Below are positions 1 through 5,598 of a DNA stretch of 6,270 nt, piece by piece. Both the position numbers and the translations under genes were made by a program. The notes under the pieces were generated by a model. It did not search any database. It had not been told where the DNA came from and was given only the letters and a program-made list of their open reading frames with translations. Each line of letters starts with the position of its first letter. Within the stretch, counting starts at the first letter, position 1. The stretch is from Candidatus Dojkabacteria bacterium (GTDB lineage: Bacteria > Patescibacteriota > Dojkabacteria > J137), in NCBI GenBank assembly GCA_020429495.1, contig JAGQLJ010000127.1:1-6270 (forward strand). The letters are read 5' to 3'.

Positions 1-112
1 GATAAGTTAATTCTCTATTTCCTAATTTGAAACTAAATTCTGGGAGAGCCAATACAATTAATACAACAAAAACTATAGCAGTAAGAATTATTTTTAGTCG
101 TTTAATATTCAT
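1..112 (-). CDS. N-terminal fragment of a membrane-anchored protein, possibly SecD
   Basis: An open frame starts with ATG at 112-110 and runs off the left edge after 37 codons. It begins MNIKRLKIILTAIVFVV, continues LIVLALPEFSFKLGNRELTY, and so has a short basic head, one hydrophobic segment (about residues 7-23), then a polar stretch. That is a type II membrane anchor or uncleaved signal. A promoter with TATAAT seven bases before the ATG supports the start. Small-genome SecD proteins often have this single helix followed by a Pro- and Phe-containing linker, so SecD is my best guess, but the diagnostic periplasmic domain lies outside the window. Any other single-pass envelope protein is possible. 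I am fairly sure it is a gene and unsure of its identity. Confidence 0.55.
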   Translation of the reverse strand, partial: MNIKRLKIILTAIVFVVLIVLALPEFSFKLGNRELTY

Positions 113-119
113 AGAGTTG

Positions 120-147
120 ATTATACATAAAACAATTCAAAATTCAA
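120..147 (-). promoter_or_regulatory. Sigma-70-type promoter for the left-edge gene
   Basis: On the minus strand, TTGAAT (147-142) and TATAAT (125-120) are separated by 16 bases, with a TG directly before the -10. Seven bases separate the -10 from the ATG at 112, so transcription would start at or within a base or two of the start codon, giving a leaderless or nearly leaderless mRNA. No Shine-Dalgarno sequence is visible. Confidence 0.6.
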
Positions 148-168
148 AAGTCAAAATTTAAAAATCAA
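134..168. repeat. Heptamer tandem repeat, consensus AAWTCAA
   Basis: Five consecutive 7-base units read aattcaa, aattcaa, aagtcaa, aatttaa, aaatcaa. The first two are identical and the others differ at one or two positions. The second unit overlaps the -35 hexamer of the left-edge promoter. The array resembles the short tandemly repeated heptamers described in some AT-rich bacterial genomes. Confidence 0.6.
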
Positions 169-285
169 AAATGTTTAATATGTACGTATTAATCGCTGAT
201 TGTAAGTTTTTGATTGAGGATGTATACGCTTGAATCGTAGTTAGTAACAGATTATCTCTTAAACTTTTTGTATATCGTTTTACTA

Positions 286-1332
286 CTACATTGTAGATAG
301 TTTATACTTTGTTCCTCTACCTCTACCTTCAATTTTTAATAACTTTTTCCTAACTAAATCATCTAAATCCCTGAAGGCTGTCATTGTTGAAACATCCATC
401 ATATGACAGTAGTCCTCTCTTTTAATTGTTGGTACATTTTGTAAATACTTTAACACTTTTAGCTGTCTTTTGTTTAGATTCAAGAACGGTTGTTGTTTTG
501 ATTTTTCTTCTTCAATAATAAATTCATGAATTTCTTCCCTAGATTCGCCTAAATCTGTCATAACCATTCCTGTAAAAATGTCGATCCAGTGTGAAAGATC
601 GTATGTTTTTCTTACAATATCGTAGGCTTTTTGAATTTTTTCTTCATTTTGATTTATCATTCTAAGAACTGATGAGTTACTTCTAGCACCAAATCCATGC
701 TTCATCATAAGGTAATCAACAATTGATGAAATAATAAATTTATTTCCTGCAGTAAAAGGGCTAATTTCTATTAGTCTATAAAATACAACAGCAATTCTTA
801 CAATTGGAGTAATAGTTGGAGAAGAATACTTATACCACTCAATAAGCTCGTTCATTTCGTTCTCAATTTCATTACTATGAATATTTGTATCTCTTAAGCC
901 AACATATGAATCCCACCTGTCATCAATTCTATCTTCAAAGTTTCTAAAGGTAACTTCCCAAGTTTCTCGCCATTGAGACAAAATAAGTTTTGTTAAGTGA
1001 AGAATTATTGGTCTATCAAACTCTGAATAAGTATCAGCTACATTTGATCGAGTAAAATCTAGTGCATTCTTGAAATTTTTCAGTATTACACCTCTAACTT
1101 CATCCACATTTTCAGGTTTACCAGCATTTACTATTTTCTCAGCATCTTTTAGAGTAAATTCTAAACCTAGAAAATTTGAAAAATGAAGTATATCAATTGC
1201 TTTATTTTGAAATTGAATTTTATTCTTTATAGAATAAGATAAATCAATGGCTTCCATCTGAGTCTTTGTCTTTTCTATCTTTACCAGGTTCTGAACAACT
1301 TTATCACTGTAATTAAACTTTGGTGTGTACAT
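286..1332 (-). CDS. Fic-fold protein with C-terminal winged helix, catalytic residues lost
   Basis: The 348-residue protein has the architecture of class II Fic proteins. Active members transfer AMP or a related group to proteins through an HPFx(D/E)GNGR motif. Here the motif is SPFTAGNKF (residues 191-199): the catalytic His is Ser191, the acidic metal ligand is Ala195, and the final Gly-Arg is Lys-Phe. The rest of the fold is recognisable, including the preceding helix (VVFYRLIEI) and the following YDLSHWIDIF segment. The N-terminal region SNFLGLEFTLKDAEKIVNAG (52-71) aligns with the usual SSxIEGNxLTL stretch but lacks the inhibitory Glu (Leu55). Residues about 285-345 form a winged helix (KREDYCHMMDVSTMTAFRDL) ending in a basic GRGRG wing, so DNA binding is likely. 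No Shine-Dalgarno is visible; a TGGTATCAT extended -10 at 1380-1372 could give a leader of about 30-35 bases. AMP transfer by the usual mechanism is unlikely; a regulatory or target-binding role is inferred. Confidence 0.85.
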   Translation of the reverse strand: MYTPKFNYSDKVVQNLVKIEKTKTQMEAIDLSYSIKNKIQFQNKAIDILHFSNFLGLEFTLKDAEKIVNAGKPENVDEVRGVILKNFKNALDFTRSNVADTYSEFDRPIILHLTKLILSQWRETWEVTFRNFEDRIDDRWDSYVGLRDTNIHSNEIENEMNELIEWYKYSSPTITPIVRIAVVFYRLIEISPFTAGNKFIISSIVDYLMMKHGFGARSNSSVLRMINQNEEKIQKAYDIVRKTYDLSHWIDIFTGMVMTDLGESREEIHEFIIEEEKSKQQPFLNLNKRQLKVLKYLQNVPTIKREDYCHMMDVSTMTAFRDLDDLVRKKLLKIEGRGRGTKYKLSTM

Positions 1333-1380
1333 TATAAGTTTTGCAATTTAAACAATAAATAAGGTACGAAAATGATACCA

Positions 1381-1443
1381 TTTCTGAAGTTTGTATGCGA
1401 GAAAGAAAATTTATTCTAATTATTTAAGAGCTTTCTGAAGTTT
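1381..1443. repeat. 12-bp direct repeat TTTCTGAAGTTT
   Basis: The same 12 bases occur at 1381-1392, between the Fic and hydrolase genes, and at 1432-1443, inside the last codons of the hydrolase gene (LQKAL region). The copies are 51 bases apart. It may be a small duplication left by recombination or chance in AT-rich DNA. No function is visible. Confidence 0.35.
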
Positions 1444-2202
1444 TTCCATGGCTCTAATTCTTCTAATTCCATTATCTTCTACATTTACCATAAACCCTTC
1501 GTATGTATGGTTTGTTCCATCACTATCTTCGTCTAGCCAATGCTGATTTTGTAAATCACCATTTGGATTAGTTATTTTTATCTTACCTATCCTAACTCCA
1601 TTTTCACTTCCATATTGTTCAGTTGAATTTATATAGTCAATTTCTGTTACATTTCCACTCTCATCTTTTATTACATTAGAGATTAAAAGTACGTGATGTC
1701 CGTTTTGTCTTTTCCATTTAGATCTGATTAAATCTCCAGGTAATACATTATTGATTTTTATTACTTTTGAATTTTCTTTATTAGTAATTATTTCTGCACC
1801 TAATTTCTGGACTGGCTTTAGCATATAAGCAATTTTATGAAGTATTGATTTATTTGGAATGTTTAGTTTCCCCCAAATAGCTCTTTTATAGTTGTCTTTA
1901 TACCATTCATTTAAAACATGCATAACAAATCCTGAACAATCTATTCCAATGCCTTTGTCAATTAAGAATTGTCTAATTTCTGAAACAGACATATTGTCAA
2001 AATTTACACCTTTAAGTTTTTCCCACATCTTTGCCTCAATCTCAATTTCTTCTGGAGTTCCTTTTCCAACCATTGCCCGTAAATCTTTTGCCTTATGAAT
2101 ATTGATAAAGTAAGGACAAGCAACTTCTTTTCCTCCTAGGTTCAAATGTCTATATCCATCAATGGTTTTCCAAGCTATTTCGGGTAGGTTTAATTCTTGC
2201 AT
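1420..2202 (-). CDS. NlpC/P60-like (papain-fold) cysteine hydrolase without signal peptide
   Basis: The 260-residue protein carries the hallmarks of an NlpC/P60 or CHAP-like hydrolase, which cleaves amide bonds in peptidoglycan peptides or small amides. The nucleophile is Cys89 in GIDCSGFVMHVL, and PGDLIR (155-160) followed by GHHVLLIS (168-175) supplies the His (169 or 170). A polar residue in YINSTEQYG (190-198) probably completes the catalytic set. The first 80 residues (HLNLGGKEVACPYFIN, then MVGKGTPEEI) form an N-terminal region I cannot assign to a named domain. There is no signal peptide or transmembrane segment, so the product is probably cytoplasmic, which is unusual for a cell-wall hydrolase. 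It lies 41 bases downstream of the ATP-grasp gene but has its own -10 box six bases before the ATG. An amidase acting on a small metabolite is as plausible as a muropeptide hydrolase. Confidence 0.75.
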   Translation of the reverse strand: MQELNLPEIAWKTIDGYRHLNLGGKEVACPYFINIHKAKDLRAMVGKGTPEEIEIEAKMWEKLKGVNFDNMSVSEIRQFLIDKGIGIDCSGFVMHVLNEWYKDNYKRAIWGKLNIPNKSILHKIAYMLKPVQKLGAEIITNKENSKVIKINNVLPGDLIRSKWKRQNGHHVLLISNVIKDESGNVTEIDYINSTEQYGSENGVRIGKIKITNPNGDLQNQHWLDEDSDGTNHTYEGFMVNVEDNGIRRIRAMEKLQKALK

Positions 2203-2208
2203 GAGGAT

Positions 2209-2214
2209 ATTATA
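2209..2214 (-). promoter_or_regulatory. -10 box placed for leaderless transcription of the hydrolase gene
   Basis: A perfect TATAAT on the minus strand ends exactly six bases before the ATG at 2202. With the usual -12 to -7 placement, the first transcribed base would be the A of the start codon. The six bases between (ATCCTC) contain no Shine-Dalgarno. No convincing -35 is seen. A GAGGTA direct repeat at 2222-2227 and 2236-2241 lies just upstream and could be an activator or repressor site. Confidence 0.5.
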
Positions 2215-2243
2215 CAGCTTTGAGGTAGTAGTTTCGAGGTAAA

Positions 2244-3653
2244 TTATTTTAAGACTTTCATTAATTCAAGTGCCCATGGGACAATCTTTCCGTTTTCATC
2301 CACGATAGAGTCATTAATTTGTAGCCTTACTTTTTCATCAAATTTATTCTTTTTAGCATCATCTTTTTGAAAATGTAATAGAAATCCTTCACCATCGGCA
2401 TCTTCTACACGATAACCATTTTTTTGAAAGATTACAGGTTTATCTTTTTCTTCATCTAAATAAATTACTCCTGCCTTATCTTCTCCAGTTTCCCAATTTA
2501 TTGCAGAGTTATCGCTTTGCAATCTATATATTCCAGATTTGTTAATATTTTCTATTTGGCCATCTTCAAACATCCTTAAAAATAATTGAGAGCCTTTCAA
2601 ATTTGGCATATGTTTAAACTCAACAGCTTCACTTATACTTAAAAGTGAAGCAATGTGTAAAAGTAATTGTGGAATTTGACTAGTATTCTCTAGTTCAAGC
2701 TCAGTTTGAAAAGGAACATTTGCACTTTGTCTTGCATTAATTTCAATTAGGAATGCTTCATTATCTTTTATAATAAAATCTAGTCCAAAAAACCCCTTAT
2801 AGCCGTCACTCATAAGCATTTTTGCAGTCTTTGCAATTTCATTAGTTATATCAACTAGTAATTCATCTTCAATTTTATTTTTATAGAAGAAACCAAAATC
2901 GTTTCCAACTGTTGAGCCACTACTAGGTGTTAGTTCTGGAATGCCAGTTATTTGATATTGAAGTCCACCAATATAAATAGAACCATTATAAATAACCACA
3001 TTTAGAGTTAGTGCAATACCATCGATAAATTCAGATACTTTAACCCTGTTCCCAGCCATTTCTGATCTCAATTCATTAAATTCTTGATCTGTTGGATTAA
3101 TAAACGTTCCAGAACCGGTATGAGATCTTTCGTTTTGAACAACAAATCCATTTTTGAACTTTGTTGTTAATTCTGAATATTCGATTTTTTGTATTTCATC
3201 AATTAAAACTTCAGGGCTTTTAATGTTATTTTGTTTCAATGCTAATGCTTGCTCAACTTTATTTTCGTACTTGAGATAGAGATTATAATCATTACCTAAT
3301 AATGTTCCTCCTAAATTTTTTATTTTGTAGTCAATTGTATTTGTTGGAATAAATGTAAGTGCATAAAAACCGTTTCCATTTGAAATCTTATTTATCCATT
3401 CCTGAACATACGTATTGTTAATTAGTTGATTGGTTGATTTGGCTTCTAACTTTTCATTTGTTTCAGATTCAAGACAAAATATAGATACTCCTCTACCTTG
3501 AAGTTCAGTTACCATATCACTATTCTCAATACAGCAAATATGATAATTTTCTAAGTGATGTTCAAGACCAATTGCACGTTCTGCTTCACGACAGAAGTAG
3601 ATTAGGGGTTTATCTTTTAATTTGTTGTTTATTTGGTTTTTGAGTGTATTCAT
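2244..3653 (-). CDS. ATP-grasp ligase of unknown substrate
   Basis: ATP-grasp enzymes activate a carboxylate as an acyl phosphate and join it to an amine or thiol. I place the start at the ATG at 3653 (469 residues): AGAAGGA lies eight bases upstream, whereas an ATG at 3686, which would add 11 residues, has no such site. Using the 3653 start, residues 1-125 form an N-terminal lobe, 130-335 the ATP-grasp core, and 350-469 a C-terminal region I do not recognise. In the core, QNERSHTGSGTF (173-184) is the flexible nucleotide-binding loop, KGFFGLDFII (286-295) precedes the metal site, and EINARQSA (304-311) holds the Mg ligands Glu304 and Asn306 with Arg308, in place of the common E(I/V)NPR. The likely ATP and metal ligands are intact, so activity is expected. 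It appears to be the last gene of the unit starting with the PLP enzyme. An amino acid or peptide substrate is inferred only. Confidence 0.8.
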   Translation of the reverse strand: MNTLKNQINNKLKDKPLIYFCREAERAIGLEHHLENYHICCIENSDMVTELQGRGVSIFCLESETNEKLEAKSTNQLINNTYVQEWINKISNGNGFYALTFIPTNTIDYKIKNLGGTLLGNDYNLYLKYENKVEQALALKQNNIKSPEVLIDEIQKIEYSELTTKFKNGFVVQNERSHTGSGTFINPTDQEFNELRSEMAGNRVKVSEFIDGIALTLNVVIYNGSIYIGGLQYQITGIPELTPSSGSTVGNDFGFFYKNKIEDELLVDITNEIAKTAKMLMSDGYKGFFGLDFIIKDNEAFLIEINARQSANVPFQTELELENTSQIPQLLLHIASLLSISEAVEFKHMPNLKGSQLFLRMFEDGQIENINKSGIYRLQSDNSAINWETGEDKAGVIYLDEEKDKPVIFQKNGYRVEDADGEGFLLHFQKDDAKKNKFDEKVRLQINDSIVDENGKIVPWALELMKVLK

Positions 3654-3661
3654 TTTTCTTA

Positions 3662-3668
3662 TCCTTCT
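3662..3668 (-). promoter_or_regulatory. Shine-Dalgarno site selecting the ATP-grasp start at 3653
   Basis: AGAAGGA on the minus strand is eight bases before the ATG at 3653. The alternative ATG at 3686 is preceded only by the arm of the palindrome, which offers no ribosome binding site. This favours the shorter protein. Confidence 0.65.
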
Positions 3669-3688
3669 AGTGAATAAATCATACATCT

Positions 3689-3718
3689 AGTAAGGGTAGG
3701 TCGCGACCTACCCTTACT
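3689..3718. repeat. 30-bp perfect palindrome, REP-like
   Basis: The sequence is a perfect inverted repeat with half-site AGTAAGGGTAGGTCG and a TCGCGA centre. It is much richer in GC than its surroundings. It supplies the stop codon and the last two bases of the last sense codon of the methyltransferase gene and ends three bases before the upstream alternative ATG of the ATP-grasp gene. As RNA it would form a very stable hairpin. No U-tract follows on the minus strand, so it is not a standard intrinsic terminator; a REP-type or miniature mobile element, or a transcript-stability hairpin, fits better. Confidence 0.8.
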
Positions 3719-4241
3719 TAATTCTATAAATCTTAAATCTCTTATATGTTTCGTCTGGTTCAATTTCGTCAAATCCAAAAACATTTGAAACAATTATTGA
3801 TCCAGGTTTAAGTTCAGTAAATAGTTTATCTTTTAGCTTATTCATAAAAGATCGATAAATATATAAATAGACTATATCGTAATCTTTTAAATCTGTTTTT
3901 AAAAAGTTTTCATTTTTGAAACTAACCAAATCTTTTTTAGGATTAAATACATTTCTTAATCTTGCTAGTAAGTTTAAATATGGATTTAGCTCAATTCCTG
4001 TAGCCTTCATACCTCTTTTAGAAGCCCAAAGTACTGTTCGCCCATCTCCAGAACCTAAATCTACAAAATTCTTACCATCAGATGGAAGCTCAAGTGCTGC
4101 CCAAGCTTCATCAATTTGTTTTAATCTTGAAGGATAGTAAGGAGTATCTACAAAAAATCCTCTCATTATATATATTGCTAAAAAGATCCAAAGTGCAATG
4201 AAAGTGAAAAGCCCAATAATTGTTATTATGTCTAGGTTCAT
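3714..4241 (-). CDS. Membrane-anchored SAM-dependent methyltransferase, FAM173/aKMT-like
   Basis: From the ATG at 4241 the protein has 175 residues. AGGAAG lies five bases upstream, inside the end of the PLP gene, and the two genes are separated by one base, so translation is probably coupled. An ATG at 4283 would overlap the PLP gene by 41 bases and lacks support. Residues about 5-26 form one transmembrane helix, followed by DTPYYPS. The class I Rossmann methyltransferase signature is VDLGSGDGR (60-68, motif I), the acidic residue that should bind the SAM ribose is Glu84 in GIELNPYLNLLAR, and NENFLKTDL (110-118) then YLYIYRSF (125-132) complete the core. The motif I and ELNP-LAR pattern, with one N-terminal helix, closely resembles FAM173/ATPSC-KMT and archaeal aKMT lysine methyltransferases. 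A protein-lysine substrate at the membrane is inferred; another substrate cannot be excluded. Confidence 0.8.
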   Translation of the reverse strand: MNLDIITIIGLFTFIALWIFLAIYIMRGFFVDTPYYPSRLKQIDEAWAALELPSDGKNFVDLGSGDGRTVLWASKRGMKATGIELNPYLNLLARLRNVFNPKKDLVSFKNENFLKTDLKDYDIVYLYIYRSFMNKLKDKLFTELKPGSIIVSNVFGFDEIEPDETYKRFKIYRIK

Positions 4242-4242
4242 A

Positions 4243-5172
4243 TTATCTTCCTGATGATATACAAGTAAAAATAGTATTTTCAAAATTTCTTTCTAATTCT
4301 AGCATTGCTGCAATAGGTAGTGATGAAGTATAAGATAATGTTTCTCCTCTACTTTCTAACCACTGTTTTGCTTCTATTAACTGCAAATTATCAATTGCTA
4401 TTGCTTGTCCATTTGTTTGTTTCAGAATTTTGTTAAGTTGGGGTTCTCTAAGTAGTGCTTTATCAACAATTGCGTCTGCTAAAGATTCTTCACTCTTATT
4501 ATCATCTGAAACAAGAGGATGACATTCTGATGTTTGAACAAAAATAAATTTGGGCATATTAACTTCTTTTTCTATCTTTAAATTAATTCCTTGTACTACC
4601 CCAACTGCAGTTGTACCTGATGATACAGCACATAAAATAACATGATTCTTTTCTCTATTATTTTTTATAATCTCATCGTATATTTCAAGGCCAAGTGACC
4701 AATAACCTTTTAGTATATCTAAGTCGGTAGATGCCCTTAAATTAGGAATATTATTTTCTGCAGATATTTTTGCAGCCATTGACCTTGCTTTAGGTTCATA
4801 ATAAATTTCATGCGCTCCAAATGCTGCTTGCTCTTTAATTAATTCATTTTTCTTTTCGTTTACGTTAGGAGAGACAACAATATGCATCTTAAAATTACCA
4901 ATATGATTGGCATATTTTAAAAAACTAATTGCGGCATTCCCCGAAGATGAAATTACAGCTTCGTTGATTCCATCATTTAAGAGTTGTGAGATTTTAAAAG
5001 CAGTGCCTCTATCTTTCCAAGAACCGGTAGGATTTTGCTCCTCATGTTTGATATATAAAACATTGTCAGTTTCCAGATCAATTTTACTTATTGGAGTAGC
5101 TCCTTCACCAAGTGTAATGAGGTTATCAAAGTTAATTTCTTTTTTTATTTCTTTATGATTCCAAATGCTCAT
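4243..5172 (-). CDS. Threonine-synthase-like PLP enzyme (fold type II), short
   Basis: The 309-residue protein belongs to the tryptophan-synthase-beta/threonine-synthase superfamily, which does beta or gamma replacement or elimination on amino acids. NPTGSWKDRG (47-56) holds the Schiff-base Lys53, with Trp where threonine synthases usually have Phe. SSSGNAA (75-81) is the substrate carboxylate loop, with Asn79 as the residue expected to contact the PLP ring. CAVSSGTTAVGVVQG (181-195) is at the phosphate-binding loop, but Ser-Ser-Gly-Thr-Thr replaces the usual run of glycines. YTSSLPIAAM (281-290) matches the C-terminal serine region. It is shorter than typical threonine synthases (about 350 residues or more) and ends abruptly at SSGR. 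No Shine-Dalgarno precedes the ATG. It is the first gene of the unit containing the methyltransferase and ATP-grasp genes. True threonine synthase activity is uncertain; cysteate, diaminopropionate or other chemistry is possible. Confidence 0.8.
   Translation of the reverse strand: MSIWNHKEIKKEINFDNLITLGEGATPISKIDLETDNVLYIKHEEQNPTGSWKDRGTAFKISQLLNDGINEAVISSSGNAAISFLKYANHIGNFKMHIVVSPNVNEKKNELIKEQAAFGAHEIYYEPKARSMAAKISAENNIPNLRASTDLDILKGYWSLGLEIYDEIIKNNREKNHVILCAVSSGTTAVGVVQGINLKIEKEVNMPKFIFVQTSECHPLVSDDNKSEESLADAIVDKALLREPQLNKILKQTNGQAIAIDNLQLIEAKQWLESRGETLSYTSSLPIAAMLELERNFENTIFTCISSGR
4247..4252 (-). promoter_or_regulatory. Shine-Dalgarno site for the methyltransferase, inside the PLP gene
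   Basis: AGGAAG overlaps the last Gly and Arg codons of the PLP gene and lies five bases before the ATG at 4241. The PLP stop codon TAA falls between them. This decides the methyltransferase start and suggests that terminating ribosomes re-initiate. Confidence 0.6.
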
Positions 5173-5209
5173 AGCGTTAAAAAGATAACGATTTCATGAT
5201 AAGATTATG

Positions 5210-5233
5210 TACAATATTTGTATATTTTACAAT
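5210..5233. promoter_or_regulatory. Divergent promoter region with alternating TACAA/TTGTA arms
   Basis: In the 67-base gap between the divergent PLP and zinc-ribbon genes, TACAA (5210-5214), TTGTA (5218-5222) and TACAA (5228-5232) form two overlapping inverted repeats. The last arm is part of TACAAT (5228-5233), a five-of-six -10 box exactly six bases before the zinc-ribbon ATG at 5240, the spacing expected for leaderless transcription. The arms could be an operator controlling one or both genes; in such AT-rich DNA chance is also possible. Confidence 0.4.
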
Positions 5234-5239
5234 GATCTT

Positions 5240-5488
5240 ATGAATTCTGATAATTTAATTAAACTAAACAACGGTGAATTTGTTTGTGCAGAATGCGAAC
5301 ATGCTGTTAAGCCACTAACAAATACAGCTGAGGGCATGGTTGAAGCAAATCTAGATAATATTTCAAAACAGCTTTCTGAATTTCCAAATAAAGTTATATA
5401 CGCAGTATGCCCAGTTTGTGGTATGGAGTATAAGTTTAAGCATGTAGACAACTCACTTATGCTAGAAGAAAGTGATGAAGAAAAATAG
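5240..5488 (+). CDS. Small zinc-ribbon protein of unknown function
   Basis: The 82-residue protein has two Cys pairs, C16-A-E-C19 and C57-P-V-C60, spaced as in a zinc ribbon that binds one zinc ion. The region between (about 20-56) is mildly acidic and probably helical, and the last 15 residues are strongly acidic (LEESDEEK end). I chose the ATG at 5240 over one at 5207, which would add 11 residues, because TACAAT sits six bases before it and the extra residues look like non-coding AT-rich sequence. An overlapping minus-strand frame of similar length lacks any motif. There is no membrane segment. Possible roles are RNA or protein binding; nothing in the sequence decides. It is the only plus-strand gene in the window and is divergent from the PLP enzyme. 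Confidence 0.65.
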   Translation: MNSDNLIKLNNGEFVCAECEHAVKPLTNTAEGMVEANLDNISKQLSEFPNKVIYAVCPVCGMEYKFKHVDNSLMLEESDEEK

Positions 5489-5583
5489 TATTTTGTAACA
5501 CACAAACTTCTCTAACTCTTAATGTTTTCACGCCAATCCGTTTACTGGATGACAATATTGCTGGTAATAATATAGGTTAGCGT

Positions 5584-5591
5584 TGTATAAT
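5584..5591 (+). promoter_or_regulatory. -10 box upstream of the structured RNA candidate
   Basis: A TG followed directly by TATAAT (5586-5591) lies seven bases before the first paired base (5599) of the closing stem, the distance expected between a -10 box and the start of transcription. No clear -35 is seen at the usual spacing. Confidence 0.45.
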
Positions 5592-5598
5592 TTATATA

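Noticed and set aside
169..285. Possible tRNA or small gene between the repeat array and the Fic gene
   Set aside because: No cloverleaf, conserved T-loop sequence or coding frame with a start signal is visible on either strand.
1892..2098. Plus-strand frame inside the cysteine hydrolase gene
   Set aside because: It is a shadow of the strong minus-strand gene and shows no motif or ribosome binding site.
3654..3686. Upstream ATG at 3686 as the ATP-grasp start
   Set aside because: It has no Shine-Dalgarno and abuts the palindrome, whereas the ATG at 3653 has AGAAGGA eight bases upstream.
3689..3718. Rho-independent terminator after the methyltransferase gene
   Set aside because: The hairpin is strong but no T-tract follows it in the direction of transcription.
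3916..4137. Plus-strand frame inside the methyltransferase gene
   Set aside because: It is antisense to the conserved SAM-binding motifs and has low-complexity Ser/Pro content typical of a shadow frame.
4907..5158. Plus-strand frame inside the PLP gene
   Set aside because: It is antisense to the Schiff-base Lys and Asn-loop motifs, and has no domain of its own.
5227..5505. Minus-strand reading frame of 92 residues opposite the zinc-ribbon gene
   Set aside because: It is serine-rich with no family motif, and lies antisense to a frame with two well-spaced CxxC pairs and a -10 box before its start.
5531..5565. Hairpin ATCC/GGAT and CAATATTG palindrome as terminator of the zinc-ribbon gene
   Set aside because: The stems are only four base pairs, and no T-tract follows.
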